From Psychrobacter sp. NG25 (GTDB lineage: Bacteria; Pseudomonadota; Gammaproteobacteria; Pseudomonadales; Moraxellaceae), in contig NZ_JADGMV010000002.1 in assembly GCF_015234355.1 (NCBI RefSeq), forward strand, positions 1 through 64,000: 64,000 nt of DNA, in the 5' to 3' direction. Each line of letters starts with the position of its first letter. Position 1 is the first letter of the stretch. Shown one piece after another: positions 26,543 through 33,963 of this stretch. The translations under genes and the position numbers were made by a program. The notes below the pieces were generated by a model. The model was given only the letters and a program-made list of their open reading frames with translations. It had not been told where the DNA came from and did not search any database.

Positions 26543-27190
26543 ATGAACGCTTCATTGCCTTACTTGTACTCTTTTCGTCGCTGTCCTTATGCCATGCGTG
26601 CTCGTCTCGGTCTATTATTTGCCGAGTTATCAGTAGAGCTACGAGAAATCACATTAAAGAATAAGCCAGAGCAAATGCTAGCGATTAGTCCAAAAGGTAC
26701 GGTGCCAGTATTGCAGCTCTCAGATGGGTTAGTGATTGAAGAAAGCTCAGAGATAATGATGCGGGCGCTTGGGCAGCAAGACCCGCAAGGACTATTAGAC
26801 GAAAAAGTGCTACATCAAGCCAATATGCTCATTGACAAAAACGACAATGAATTTAAGCATTGGCTAGATCGCTACAAATACGCTGACCGCCATCTCGAAA
26901 TGACTCAGACCGAGTATCGACAACAGGGTGAAGTTTTTTTACAGTCATTAGAGTCATTGCTGGTGGAAAATACGTATCTGCTCGGAGATAAAGTGACTGT
27001 TGCTGATATTGGTATCATGCCTTTCGTTCGCCAGTTTGCCCATGTCGATCGTGATGTCTTTTATAGTTTGCCGTATCCGAAGCTGCAATTATGGCTACAG
27101 CATTGGCTGACGCATCCATTGTTTATACAAGCCATGACGAAGTTTCAGCCATGGCAAGAGGGAGATGAGATAGTGGTTTTTTCTTCTTAA
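26543..27190 (+). CDS. glutathione S-transferase family protein
   Basis: A 215-residue cytoplasmic protein with an N-terminal thioredoxin-like domain carrying CPYAMRAR (active Cys near residue 14) and KGTVPVLQL-x4-VIEESSEIM, the glutathione-binding turn, followed by an all-helical C-terminal domain (VADIGIMPFVRQF). The Cys-type active site suits thiol transfer or dehydroascorbate-like reactions more than classical conjugation. The frame opens at 26492, but ATG at 26543 gives the standard N-terminus. A decayed copy of its C-terminal part lies at 28445-28691. Confidence 0.85.
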   Translation: MNASLPYLYSFRRCPYAMRARLGLLFAELSVELREITLKNKPEQMLAISPKGTVPVLQLSDGLVIEESSEIMMRALGQQDPQGLLDEKVLHQANMLIDKNDNEFKHWLDRYKYADRHLEMTQTEYRQQGEVFLQSLESLLVENTYLLGDKVTVADIGIMPFVRQFAHVDRDVFYSLPYPKLQLWLQHWLTHPLFIQAMTKFQPWQEGDEIVVFSS

Positions 27191-27275
27191 TATTAGGGTC
27201 TGTCATCAGTAGACCCGAAGCCGTGAATCTAATACAGTCGTATAATAAATAGGCATTAATAACAGCTATCTTCAC

Positions 27276-27629
27276 TTAGCCATGTTTTCTATCTTGTTCG
27301 AACTTACTATCTTTGTGCTTTGTTTTGCTGTCATGATGCGCGTCTTTCTGCTTAGCTTTTTGTTTTGCTCGCAGCTCTGCATCATGCTTGGCTTTTTGTT
27401 TCGATTTCAGATCTGAGTGGTGCTTTGATTCTGCCTTGTGTTTAGCTTTGGCTTTAAGTTCTGTATGGTGCTTGGCTTTTTGCTTGGCCTCTATCGAATT
27501 TTTTTGTTTTTGGGTCAAATGATGCGTATCTGTTTGGGGCGCAGCGTTTGCTTGACCAATCGCAGCAAAGCAAGTAGACACAGCAATTAGTGAGCTGATG
27601 GCGATATTTTTCAAGTTAAATTTTTTCAT
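27276..27629 (-). CDS. small secreted Lys/His-rich repeat protein A
   Basis: A 117-residue precursor: signal peptide 1-29 (ending QANA-APQ), then about 85 residues composed almost entirely of Lys, Ala, His, Gln, Asp and Glu in loose repeats such as KAKHHTELKAKAKHKAE. The mature part is strongly basic, has no Cys or hydrophobic core, and would be disordered or helical. Its signal peptide is nearly identical to that of protein B just upstream, while the mature parts are unrelated. A ribosome site AAGGC precedes it. No family recognised; nucleic-acid, polyanion or metal binding are possibilities only. Confidence 0.7.
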   Translation of the reverse strand: MKKFNLKNIAISSLIAVSTCFAAIGQANAAPQTDTHHLTQKQKNSIEAKQKAKHHTELKAKAKHKAESKHHSDLKSKQKAKHDAELRAKQKAKQKDAHHDSKTKHKDSKFEQDRKHG

Positions 27630-27715
27630 GGTAAAGCCTTTTTAAGCTCATTATAAGCATTTATTAAGTGGTTAAAGAGGTATGAATATAAAGTTGCTCT
27701 ATCGAACGACGACCA
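27564..27715 (-). repeat. duplicated leader block, copy before/within protein A
   Basis: The signal-peptide codons and about 80 bases of upstream DNA of protein A match the equivalent block of protein B (about 27895-28045), including TTTTTCAAGTTAA, CTTTTTAAGCTCATTATAAG and GCTCTATC. The match ends at the stop codon of protein B. The two blocks are direct repeats about 330 bases apart. Confidence 0.65.
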
Positions 27716-27959
27716 CTTTCTTTGTTGGATGTTTTGCTTTCGCTACGACAACTTGCTTGGCCTTATGTTTTGCTTTAACAACTACCACTTTTTTCGCTTT
27801 AGGCTTGGCTTTTTTAACGACTACTACTTGTGTTGCTTTAGGTTTTTCTTTGACAACGATCACTTGTGGTGCGGCATTTGCTGTGCCGACCATTGCAAAG
27901 CAAGTAGACACAGCAATTAGTGAGCTGATGGCGATATTTTTCAAGTTAAGGTTTTTCAT
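27699..27959 (-). CDS. small secreted Lys/Val repeat protein B
   Basis: An 86-residue precursor with a signal peptide 1-29 (ending TANA-APQ) almost identical to protein A, and a mature part built from alternating beta-like VVVVK blocks and basic KAKPKAK/KAKHKAK blocks, five rounds in about 55 residues. Such alternating hydrophobic and cationic repeats could form an amphipathic sheet or bind polyanions; this is inference. AAGGACC precedes the ATG. The upstream region is also duplicated ahead of protein A. Confidence 0.7.
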   Translation of the reverse strand: MKNLNLKNIAISSLIAVSTCFAMVGTANAAPQVIVVKEKPKATQVVVVKKAKPKAKKVVVVKAKHKAKQVVVAKAKHPTKKVVVVR

Positions 27960-28045
27960 AGTAAGGTCCTTTTAAGCTCATTATAAGTATGAGTATTTAT
28001 TGAGTGGTTAGAAATATAAATAGAACGTCGCTCTATCCAATAAGG
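27895..28045 (-). repeat. duplicated leader block, copy before/within protein B
   Basis: Partner of the block at 27564-27715: the same signal-peptide codons and 5-prime leader. The first 50 bases, from GCAAAGCAAGTAGACACAGC onward, are identical; the upstream part has small insertions. Confidence 0.65.
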
Positions 28046-28444
28046 AAATCATAACGGATTGCAGTGTTACGTACGTTTATGAAAGTTAAAGAAAGGTGAC
28101 TTTTTCTAGCCAATACTCAACTATTCACACTAATGCACGTGAGTTGTGCGAGTGATAGGCACGTTAGCAATACTCTAGAGAGGATACTTACTCAAGACCC
28201 TCACTTTGTTTTCCCCTTTAAGGGTCTGATACATTCTGACAAGCTTGTTAGTTACTCTATTAAGAGACTAAATTATTAATGGATTGTGATACGAGTAGAG
28301 TAGGCGGTTATGACAGTAAGCAGTAAGCAGTAAGCAGTAAGCAGTAAGCTGGCGAATGATATGTTGCTTGGTGAGTATTGAGACCATCATTGAGAGATGA
28401 GTCAGACGGCATATGGGCAATAAGTAGAGGGGTTTTATAAAATT
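28046..28444. other. gene-free stretch before the GST pseudogene
   Basis: About 400 bases without a supported gene. It contains the five-copy heptamer at 28314-28348. The N-terminal part of the decayed GST was looked for here and not recognised. Confidence 0.45.
28314..28348 (+). repeat. heptanucleotide tandem repeat, five perfect copies
   Basis: CAGTAAG is repeated five times without error. It lies in non-coding DNA between the protein B gene and the GST pseudogene, so copy-number changes would not shift a reading frame that I can recognise. Confidence 0.9.
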
Positions 28445-28691
28445 TAGAAGAGTTGCTAACTAATGGCACCTGTTTATTATGGAATAGTGTGACCATAGAA
28501 GATATTGATATCAAGCTGTTCGTTCGCCACTTTTCCTATGTGAATCGTGATGTCTTTTATAGCTTATCTTACCCAAAGCTACCACTATGGCTAAAATGCT
28601 AGTAGGAGCATGCATGGCTTATAACGAGCAAGCCATGACTAAGTTTTAGCCATGGCAAGAGGAGAGTGATGTGGTGGTTTTTCTTGATTAG
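28445..28691 (+). pseudogene. decayed C-terminal copy of glutathione S-transferase
   Basis: Translation from 28445 gives LEELL...TIEDIDIKLFVRHFSYVNRDVFYSLSYPKLPLWLKC then stops, aligning with the intact GST (VADIGIMPFVRQFAHVDRDVFYSLPYPKLQLWL). After a frame change the tail reappears as QAMTKF-stop-PWQEESDVVVFLD, matching QAMTKFQPWQEGDEIVVF, and ends at TAG 28689-28691. So at least two stops and one frameshift disable it. Only the last third of the gene is recognisable. Confidence 0.85.
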
Positions 28692-28714
28692 TAAGGAGCT
28701 TCACTAATAGGTCC

Positions 28715-30073
28715 TTAAGTAGCTTGGAGTTTTTTTCTTCCAGCTATTTTATCGACACCAATTTTTTTTAGCACTAGGAAGAGTACAAAAGTAAATGGAA
28801 AGCCAACCAACCAAGAGTAGTCAAGAAATGCAAAGGATATAATGGCGCCACCAACGAGTGACATCATGCCAGCAGGACTAAACCCACCTTTATACTCATA
28901 GCTTTCATTATCATACAGTTTATCAAGGTCTAGTTTCATTTTTCTAACTATGAAATAGTCTGCAATCATGATCGCGGCTGCTGGACCAAGAAAACTCGAA
29001 TATACATTTTGAAATTTAAAGAAATAGTCACTACTGAAAAGAAACCAAGGTGCTGATACGACGGATAGAATGGCGACCCAAATAATGCCACCTTTCCAAG
29101 AGGTTTTCATAATATCCTGAAAGGCTAAGGCTGGTGGTAGGATGTTTAACGTAAGATTCGATGTGATTTGAGCTAGGATAATAAAAATCAGTAACACAAT
29201 ACCGAAGGCTGGATTGGGAGATAGTTCGACTAAACCAGCAATAGGATCTTTACTTCCTGTTGCGAGACCTATGAATATACCAGACACTATCATGAACATC
29301 CAAGGTGGAAGCACCCCAACGAAGTTAGCGATAGCACTGGTTTTGAGAATCGATTGACCTTCAGGATTTACTTGTCGCGTGAGATCTGATGCATTCAAAA
29401 TCACAGTGGTCCAGTTCGCAAATGCTGCCATCATTCCTGCAACCCATGGCAGTCCCCACGAGCCTTCAATTGCTGAGGCGGCTGCGAAGTCGATGTCACC
29501 AGTTGAGAAAACCACATAAAAGAAGTACAGCAGCATGGCGAAAATGATGAACGACATGGCACCATTAAATTTTGATATGGTTTCAATGCCACGATATGCA
29601 AGTAAGCTTTGTAATATGATTAAAAGAAAGAAATAAACCCATATATTTGAAAACCCGAACAGAGTGTTTGTGACTTGCTCTAATGCGAGTGCACCTATCC
29701 ACGTTCCTATACCGTTCCAAGCGATTGCGGGTATACACCGTAAAATTGCAACTATCTTGGTACCTTTGTTTCCAAAGCTGCTTCTACCCTGAACGATAAA
29801 AGGAATACCATAGCGCATACCTGCATGACCTTGAAACGTCATCAACAGTGCAACTCCAATAGCCGCTACAATACCTGCCACAAGTGCCTGTATGAAGTTT
29901 AAACCTCCAATAGGGTATAAAAGGTACTGACCAATAACCATGATTTGTACAATAATCCCCGATGACCAGAAAACAAGAGCATAATTCATTTTAGTCATAG
30001 GTCTACTATTAGGAGGAATGGGATTAATACCATCTAGCGAGTTTGTATTTGGTGTAGATTGATGCTGACTCAT
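28715..30073 (-). CDS. NCS1-family nucleobase/hydantoin:cation symporter
   Basis: A 452-residue, 12-helix transporter. NCS1 features include SGIIVQIMVIGQYLL in helix 1, FVQGRSSFGNKG after helix 2, WNGIGTW in helix 3, ANWTTVILNASDLTRQ in helix 6 and IMIADYFIVRKMKLD near the end. It is the last gene of the dihydropyrimidinase operon, so it most likely imports a hydantoin, dihydropyrimidine or related ring compound for the enzyme. Ribosome site AAGGAAC. Not the allantoin operon: no allantoicase or ureidoglycolate genes are present. Confidence 0.85.
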   Translation of the reverse strand: MSQHQSTPNTNSLDGINPIPPNSRPMTKMNYALVFWSSGIIVQIMVIGQYLLYPIGGLNFIQALVAGIVAAIGVALLMTFQGHAGMRYGIPFIVQGRSSFGNKGTKIVAILRCIPAIAWNGIGTWIGALALEQVTNTLFGFSNIWVYFFLLIILQSLLAYRGIETISKFNGAMSFIIFAMLLYFFYVVFSTGDIDFAAASAIEGSWGLPWVAGMMAAFANWTTVILNASDLTRQVNPEGQSILKTSAIANFVGVLPPWMFMIVSGIFIGLATGSKDPIAGLVELSPNPAFGIVLLIFIILAQITSNLTLNILPPALAFQDIMKTSWKGGIIWVAILSVVSAPWFLFSSDYFFKFQNVYSSFLGPAAAIMIADYFIVRKMKLDLDKLYDNESYEYKGGFSPAGMMSLVGGAIISFAFLDYSWLVGFPFTFVLFLVLKKIGVDKIAGRKKLQAT

Positions 30074-30292
30074 ATATAGTTCCTTCTTATGTCGGGTGCT
30101 ATCGGTAGAAAAGTACTACTGAGTAAATTACCCATAGCCATTAGCTGTACTAGTAGGATGTTTTACTGAAGGGCTGGGACTACGTGTTTGTGCTTGTCTG
30201 TAATCACTTCAAAAGTAAATGTGCTTCGTAGTTTCTGAGTAAGTAATGTCATTGAACTCATCTCCTGAAATTTGTTAAAAATTCTAAAGTAT

Positions 30293-31072
30293 TTATTTAG
30301 AGCTCAGTAAAGCCTCAATTTTTGGGAAACCATTCAGTGATACACTAAATGGTGCCGATTCAGATAGGATTTGCATGCCAGCCCATGTACCGGTTGATAT
30401 GATGGTTCCGGATTCTAGGGGTTGCTCATATAAGGTTTGACTAAGATTGGCAAGCCAAGGAAGCGATTGAAGCGGATGGCCTTGTGGATGTGTCAGGATT
30501 TTTTCGTTGATGAGTTGCTGCCCTAAGTGAATGATGGGCGTTATATGCGAGAACTCATTAGGCCATCCTGTGATAGGCAAGCCAAAAAGTACAATATTAC
30601 GATTCATTTGATGGTCGGCGAGTCGAAATAAATCTGGTAGAAACTGCCATTGCTCTGCACGTTCATCACAGATTTCTAGCGCTAAATACGTTTCACCAAT
30701 CGCTGAAATAGCATCGTCTAAGCTATCGCCTGCCTTCAGAGTTCTCTTAAGCTTTACTGCCAATTCAAACTCTAGCCCAGTAAAAGTGCAGGCTTCATCT
30801 ATATGGAGAGCTAACGGTTCATTCTTGGTATGGTGTTTTAACATTGATAGATCCAATGCTGCTGCTGTCGGATTTCCCAGTAGGCCGCCTAATTTCCACA
30901 GTTTAGGGCCTTGACTATCGAACCAGCCAAGTTTTTGGGAAACAGTTTTTTGTACTTGGTATGCTTCGAAATCACTTTCAGGTGTAAGCTCAATTGCAGA
31001 TGTTAGAGTAAGCGGAATATTTAGGCTTCTTGATTTGATTAATTGCTCAATGAGTTTGTGGTTATTTTTCAT
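30293..31072 (-). CDS. MhpD/fumarylacetoacetate-hydrolase-like protein
   Basis: A 259-residue cytoplasmic protein resembling 2-oxopent-4-enoate hydratase and related decarboxylases: AYQVQKTVSQKLGW near the start, WKLGG, the acidic metal-site pattern GLEFELAVKL near 125, ALEICDER, and the end block IISTGTWAGM. Its start overlaps the dihydropyrimidinase stop by four bases (ATGA). Such a hydratase is unusual in pyrimidine breakdown, so the operon may process a substituted hydantoin or lactam whose opened product is a keto-enoic acid. That step is inference. Confidence 0.75.
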   Translation of the reverse strand: MKNNHKLIEQLIKSRSLNIPLTLTSAIELTPESDFEAYQVQKTVSQKLGWFDSQGPKLWKLGGLLGNPTAAALDLSMLKHHTKNEPLALHIDEACTFTGLEFELAVKLKRTLKAGDSLDDAISAIGETYLALEICDERAEQWQFLPDLFRLADHQMNRNIVLFGLPITGWPNEFSHITPIIHLGQQLINEKILTHPQGHPLQSLPWLANLSQTLYEQPLESGTIISTGTWAGMQILSESAPFSVSLNGFPKIEALLSSK

Positions 31073-32523
31073 GAGGGTTGCACTCGTTTAAAGGGAGTGG
31101 AGTGCACTTTGGGACGAGCAGGTTCTGGTTTTTCACAACGTAGAAAGCGACCATTTCCTGGTGTTCCAAGGAATTCACCGTTTTGCCACACTACTTTTCC
31201 TCGACTTAACGTTATAGCAGGCCAAGCATCGACTTCAATCCCTTCATACGGCGTATAGTCCACGGCATGATGTAATTTACTATTAGTAATGGTTTGAGAC
31301 TTTTTGCAATCCCAGATAACTAAATCTGCATCGGAGCCGATAGCAATCGAACCTTTGCGTGGATAGAGCCCATACATTTTTGCCACGTTGGTCGATGTTA
31401 TAGAGACAAACTGTTCAATACTAATTTTGCCTGTCATGACACCATATGAAAACAACAGTGGTAGCCGTGTCTCTACACCCGGAATGCCATTAGCGACTTT
31501 ATTAAAAGCTGGTTTGTCTCCGTGAGCGCTCTTGCCTTTTGGGTCTGCATAACTAAAGGGCGCGTGATCTGATGAGAAAATTGAGAAAGTATCTGCTTGT
31601 AAGCCTTCCCATATATAACGCTGATTTTCTGGATCTCTTGGAGGAGGGCTACAAATACATTTGGTTGCCTCGTAATCATCTTCACCGCCAAGATCATCTG
31701 TAGAGAGAAACAAATACTGTGGACAAGTTTCAGCGTATATTTTCAGCCCCTTGTTTTGTGCCCATCTAATCTGCTCCATTGCTTCTCTACCTGATACATG
31801 TACTATCAACATAGGTACATCAACAAGCTCCGCAAACGTAATTGCTCTATGTGTAGCCTCTCGTTCAACAAGCATCGGACGTGACTCAGCGTGATATTTC
31901 GGAGCGGTATGACCAGCTTCTAATAAACGTTCAGTAAGCCAAGCAATACAGTCAGAGTTTTCTGCATGAACCATCACTAGTGCGCCATTATCTCGCGCCG
32001 CTGCTAATGTATTTATGATGTCTCGGTCAGATAGTTTCATATCTTCATAAGTCATATAGATTTTAAAAGAGGTATAGCCTTCTTTGGTTAGCGTAGGTAA
32101 CTCTTCTTTAAGTACTTTCTCGTTAACATCAGTGAGAATCATGTGAAAGGCGTAATCGATGCATGAGTTATTACCAACGATACGATGATAATTATTAACG
32201 GCATCTCTTAGCGTTTGTCCACGTTGTTGTACTGCAAAAGGAATGACGGTGGTGGTACCACCACAAGCAGCTGAGCGGGGACCTGAAAGGAAATTATCCG
32301 CCATCTCGATACCGTTTTTACTTGGTTCTGCGAAATGACAATGGCCGTCAATACCACCTGGTGTAACCCAAGCGCCTTTGGCATCTATTTCTTCTAGAGA
32401 TTCTTTTAAGTGATTGCCAAGCGCAGTAATAATGCCGTCTTGTATACCTATGTCAGCTGTGAAAGTATCTGCTGCTGTCGCACAGCGGGCATTACGAATG
32501 ATTAAATCGAAGGGAGTATTCAT
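31069..32523 (-). CDS. dihydropyrimidinase / D-hydantoinase
   Basis: A 484-residue amidohydrolase that opens cyclic diamides such as dihydrouracil or 5-substituted hydantoins. The binuclear metal site is recognisable: HCH in DGHCHFAEP, the carbamylated Lys in TSFKIYMTYED, His in MVHAENSD, His in IVHVSGREA and Asp in SSDHAPF. The CPQYLFL block and C-terminal GSDADLVIWD are family-typical. The ribosome site CAGGAGG lies inside the end of the preceding 101-residue gene. No carbamoylase gene accompanies it in this window. Confidence 0.92.
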   Translation of the reverse strand: MNTPFDLIIRNARCATAADTFTADIGIQDGIITALGNHLKESLEEIDAKGAWVTPGGIDGHCHFAEPSKNGIEMADNFLSGPRSAACGGTTTVIPFAVQQRGQTLRDAVNNYHRIVGNNSCIDYAFHMILTDVNEKVLKEELPTLTKEGYTSFKIYMTYEDMKLSDRDIINTLAAARDNGALVMVHAENSDCIAWLTERLLEAGHTAPKYHAESRPMLVEREATHRAITFAELVDVPMLIVHVSGREAMEQIRWAQNKGLKIYAETCPQYLFLSTDDLGGEDDYEATKCICSPPPRDPENQRYIWEGLQADTFSIFSSDHAPFSYADPKGKSAHGDKPAFNKVANGIPGVETRLPLLFSYGVMTGKISIEQFVSITSTNVAKMYGLYPRKGSIAIGSDADLVIWDCKKSQTITNSKLHHAVDYTPYEGIEVDAWPAITLSRGKVVWQNGEFLGTPGNGRFLRCEKPEPARPKVHSTPFKRVQPS

Positions 32524-32825
32524 TTTGCCTCCTGAGGAAAGAGGCTGCAGGTACCACTACAGGTTGGTATAAAACGTGTATTTTTGAGCATGACTTTAGC
32601 TATTGTAGAGCTCATACCAATAGGAGATGAAATATTAAGATATTTCAGATTTAGATTATTTAAGATGCTATGTGTGATTTTAGATCTGGCTAAATCAGCT
32701 AGTAATGCTTCGATTCGGTCTGCAATTCTGGTGATGGGTGTTTCTACTGATTTTTTGAGGGTAGGCTTCAACGAAGGGGACAGTACACCAAGCAAAAATT
32801 GGTCAGTGAGATAAATAAGTTCCAT
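32520..32825 (-). CDS. unrecognised 101-residue protein, first in hydantoinase operon
   Basis: Small protein without signal peptide or membrane helix. It is likely translated: a strong AGGAG site eight bases before ATG 32825, and its TGA overlaps the dihydropyrimidinase ATG. The middle (TPITRIADRIEALLADLARSKI) faintly recalls PIN-domain RNases, but the conserved acidic residues are not convincing and it is shorter than a full PIN domain. It may be a truncated PIN remnant kept as a coupling leader, or a new small protein. I do not assign a function. Confidence 0.5.
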   Translation of the reverse strand: MELIYLTDQFLLGVLSPSLKPTLKKSVETPITRIADRIEALLADLARSKITHSILNNLNLKYLNISSPIGMSSTIAKVMLKNTRFIPTCSGTCSLFPQEAK

Positions 32826-32846
32826 CTGTGAGCTCCTGAATATATC

Positions 32847-32870
32847 TTAGCGATATATATCCATCGCTAA
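32847..32870. promoter_or_regulatory. inverted repeat upstream of the hydantoinase operon
   Basis: TTAGCGAT (32847-32854) and ATCGCTAA (32863-32870) are perfect arms with an 8-base AT spacer, placed 22 bases upstream of the first gene. This could be an operator or a structure in the leader RNA. Confidence 0.45.
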
Positions 32871-32908
32871 AAATTGTAAAATTATCGCATGCAAAAATGC
32901 ATGCAATC

Positions 32909-32918
32909 TTGTATACAA
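32909..32918. promoter_or_regulatory. GntR/FCD-type operator
   Basis: TTGTATACAA is a perfect palindrome of the kind bound by FCD-class GntR regulators. It lies between the GntR gene and the operon it probably controls, 84 bases upstream of the operon start. Confidence 0.55.
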
Positions 32919-32986
32919 TATTCAGAAGCATTAAATGTGCCAATTAAAATTTAAAAAACAAAATATAAGCCTAGTTGAGCGCTCAG

Positions 32987-33673
32987 TTATCCAAGTATGT
33001 TCTCCCATTTAAACTCTTTGGAGCTATTAGACTTATCTAAGTTTAGAGCTTTTTCAATATGTCCTAAGTGATGTTGCATCAATGAAATAGCCTTATTTTT
33101 ATCTCCTGATTCAATAGCAGAAACGATGTGTTGATGCTCATCTTCAGGGCAGGCAGGCGTATTGGGGACATCATATAAAGCTATTATTAGACAAGTCAAA
33201 GGGCATAGTTCAGCCATTGTTTTTTCTATATAACGGTTGCCACACATAGCAGCCAACAACATATGGAACTCTCCAGATAGACGAATAATAGCGCGCCGAT
33301 CTGAGCATTCACGTGCTTGTTTTTCAGTGGCAAGATGTTCATGCAGTAACTTGATATCGTTATCTTTTATGTTAGCTATTACCCCTCGAATTATTTCTGG
33401 CTCAAGCAAATTACGAAGCGCAAATACTTGTTTGGCTTCGGTAATAGATGGACTATTGACAAAAAAACCACGGTTGGGTAGCTGCTGAACGAGTCCGCTT
33501 TCTGCTAGCATCATCAACGCTTGATTTGTTTTAGTTCTGGAAACATTGAATGCTTCAGCCATACGTGATTCTGATAGCTTACTGCCTGGAACAAGTCGTT
33601 GCTCCATAATGGCGTTGGTTATAGACTCAGCAATTGCTTCAGCTTGGGGGTTCGCTGACTTTAATAGTTCCAT
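32987..33673 (-). CDS. GntR-family regulator, FCD class
   Basis: A 228-residue repressor-type protein. N-terminal winged helix: ITNAIMEQRLVPGSKLSESRMAEAFNVSRTKTNQALMMLAESGLVQQLPNRGFFV is the full GntR pattern (only partly quoted in family motifs). The helical FCD domain follows, with R-x3-E-x2-IIRG near the start and metal-site residues D/H in EFHMLLAAMCGN and DEHQHIVSAIE. It precedes the dihydropyrimidinase operon on the same strand and probably represses it until a pathway intermediate binds. Confidence 0.88.
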   Translation of the reverse strand: MELLKSANPQAEAIAESITNAIMEQRLVPGSKLSESRMAEAFNVSRTKTNQALMMLAESGLVQQLPNRGFFVNSPSITEAKQVFALRNLLEPEIIRGVIANIKDNDIKLLHEHLATEKQARECSDRRAIIRLSGEFHMLLAAMCGNRYIEKTMAELCPLTCLIIALYDVPNTPACPEDEHQHIVSAIESGDKNKAISLMQHHLGHIEKALNLDKSNSSKEFKWENILG

Positions 33674-33963
33674 GTTATGTTCTCATACTCAATTGAAGAC
33701 AACTGCCAAATAATTAGCAAATTTAATTATAACATTCGAGACTATCATCAGATTAAAGAATCAATATACATATATTTTGACCAAGATTGGTGCAAATTTT
33801 TAAATTAAGTGTATTTTTTTAGAGCAATACCGCACTAATATAGAGCGACTTTGATTATTTATTTTAAGTTATTTCTGACTTGTAGGCTGTATTAGAAAAT
33901 ATCAGATGAGGTGGGGTACTATAGTGAGAGGTCTTCATATCAATTCTAAAGCTTTCCCTCAAA

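Noticed and set aside
28308-28514. Minus-strand ORF across the heptamer repeat
   Set aside because: Its C-terminal codons are just the repeat; no start signal or similarity.
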